Source: Verrucomicrobiota bacterium
Lineage (GTDB): Bacteria > Verrucomicrobiota > Verrucomicrobiia > Verrucomicrobiales > Akkermansiaceae
Assembly (NCBI GenBank): GCA_008932955.1
Contig: WBXE01000156.1
Location: 1-5,804, forward strand
Reading direction: 5' to 3'
Length of the DNA stretch: 5,804 nt
In this document: positions 5,659-5,804 of the stretch, in pieces
Layout: each line of letters starts with the position of its first letter
How positions within the stretch are numbered: the first letter of the stretch is position 1
Notes under the pieces: generated by a model
Told to the model about the DNA's origin: nothing
Database searches by the model: none
Seen by the model: the letters and a program-made list of their open reading frames with translations, nothing else
Translations under genes and position numbers: made by a program

Positions 5659-5697
5659 CCTGCGCTCGCCCGAAAAAACCTCGGCGAACCAATAATC

Positions 5698-5804
5698 ATG
5701 GGCAAAAGCCTCTTCCAAAAAGTCTGGGAATCCCACTGCGTCGGCACTCTCGCCGACGGCCGCACGCAACTTTTCATCGGCACACACCTCATCCACGAGG
5801 TCAC
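5698..5804 (+). CDS. leuC: 3-isopropylmalate dehydratase large subunit LeuC (N-terminus only)
   Basis: The window ends inside this gene after 35 complete codons. The visible protein begins MGKSLFQKVWESH and continues to LFIGTHLIHEV, which matches the LeuC N-terminal pattern (compare E. coli LeuC AKTLYEKLFDAH and LLYIDRHLVHEVTSP). The full enzyme, an aconitase-family protein with a [4Fe-4S] cluster, works with LeuD to isomerise 2-isopropylmalate to 3-isopropylmalate in leucine synthesis in the cytosol. The cluster cysteines lie beyond the window. The ATG at 5698 is chosen because the family motif starts right after it; no Shine-Dalgarno sequence precedes it. The gene is divergent from exbB, and leuD would be expected downstream. 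The aconitase-family homologue for homoaconitate is the main alternative. Confidence 0.88.
   Translation, partial: MGKSLFQKVWESHCVGTLADGRTQLFIGTHLIHEV

Larger units (their letters stand above)
5355..5697. other. Divergent intergenic region between exbB and leuC, rich in short dyads
   Basis: These 343 bases should hold the promoters of both the minus-strand exbB cluster and plus-strand leuC. I find no credible gene in it: small open frames exist on both strands but have compositions typical of GC-rich shadow frames. Short dyads cluster at 5405-5493 and are listed separately. A candidate plus-strand promoter lies at 5630-5658. For exbB only a weak minus-strand pair can be proposed, TTGCGT, 16 bases, then TAATCT, at about 5399-5372, each hexamer matching consensus at three of six positions. 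An imperfect stem (CGCCCGA at 5667-5673 with TCGGCG at 5681-5686, one bulged C) ends 11 bases before the leuC ATG. Confidence 0.6.

Noticed and set aside
5351..5692. 113-codon minus-strand frame whose TGA overlaps the exbB ATG, a layout typical of translational coupling
   Set aside because: The protein is Arg/Pro/His/Ala-rich with no motif, and the region also holds open frames in other phases. It lies across the candidate regulatory dyads and the leuC promoter, so it is more likely non-coding.

Overview
The window is GC-rich and gene-dense. It comes from a bacterium with two membranes: an ExbB/ExbD proton-channel pair and a secreted TPR protein imply a periplasm. The protein style, a HemQ-type coproheme decarboxylase in a cell with Gram-negative features, and the lack of purine-rich Shine-Dalgarno sequences at every visible start together suggest Verrucomicrobiota, perhaps an Opitutaceae-like lineage. 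That placement is an inference from recognised sequence style, not from a database search.

Layout. (1) Positions 3-1481, plus strand: the 3' part of an unrecognised Pro/Ala-rich single-pass membrane protein, then, 24 bases later and in the same reading frame, hemQ, whose active-site residues are all present. (2) Positions 1482-1645: a convergent intergenic region almost filled by palindromes. These are a 16-base hairpin and a 126-base imperfect palindrome with arms of about 40 bases, ending three bases from the stop codon of the opposing gene. (3) Positions 5354 down to 1646, minus strand: a three-gene cluster reading exbB, exbD, then a 790-residue TPR protein, with gaps of 22 and 42 bases, probably one operon. 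(4) Positions 5355-5697: a divergent intergenic region with a cluster of short dyads and a candidate promoter. (5) From 5698 to the window end, plus strand: the first 35 codons of leuC (isopropylmalate dehydratase large subunit), cut off by the window edge.

How the genes work together. ExbB and ExbD should form an inner-membrane motor driven by the proton gradient, and the TPR protein is the likely periplasmic or outer-membrane partner. The order resembles tolQ-tolR followed further on by cpoB, and exbB-exbD systems, but no TonB, TolA, TolB or Pal is present in the window. The ExbB homologue has Lys198 where E. coli ExbB has Glu176, which suggests a divergent motor subfamily. HemQ would complete heme synthesis by the coproporphyrin route, and the upstream membrane protein may be co-transcribed with it. 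leuC belongs to leucine biosynthesis and is unrelated to the motor cluster.

The best candidates for something undescribed are the exbB-exbD-TPR module with its charge-swapped ExbB, the unknown membrane protein in front of hemQ, and the large intergenic palindrome. I see no CRISPR array, transposase, phage gene, tRNA or rRNA.
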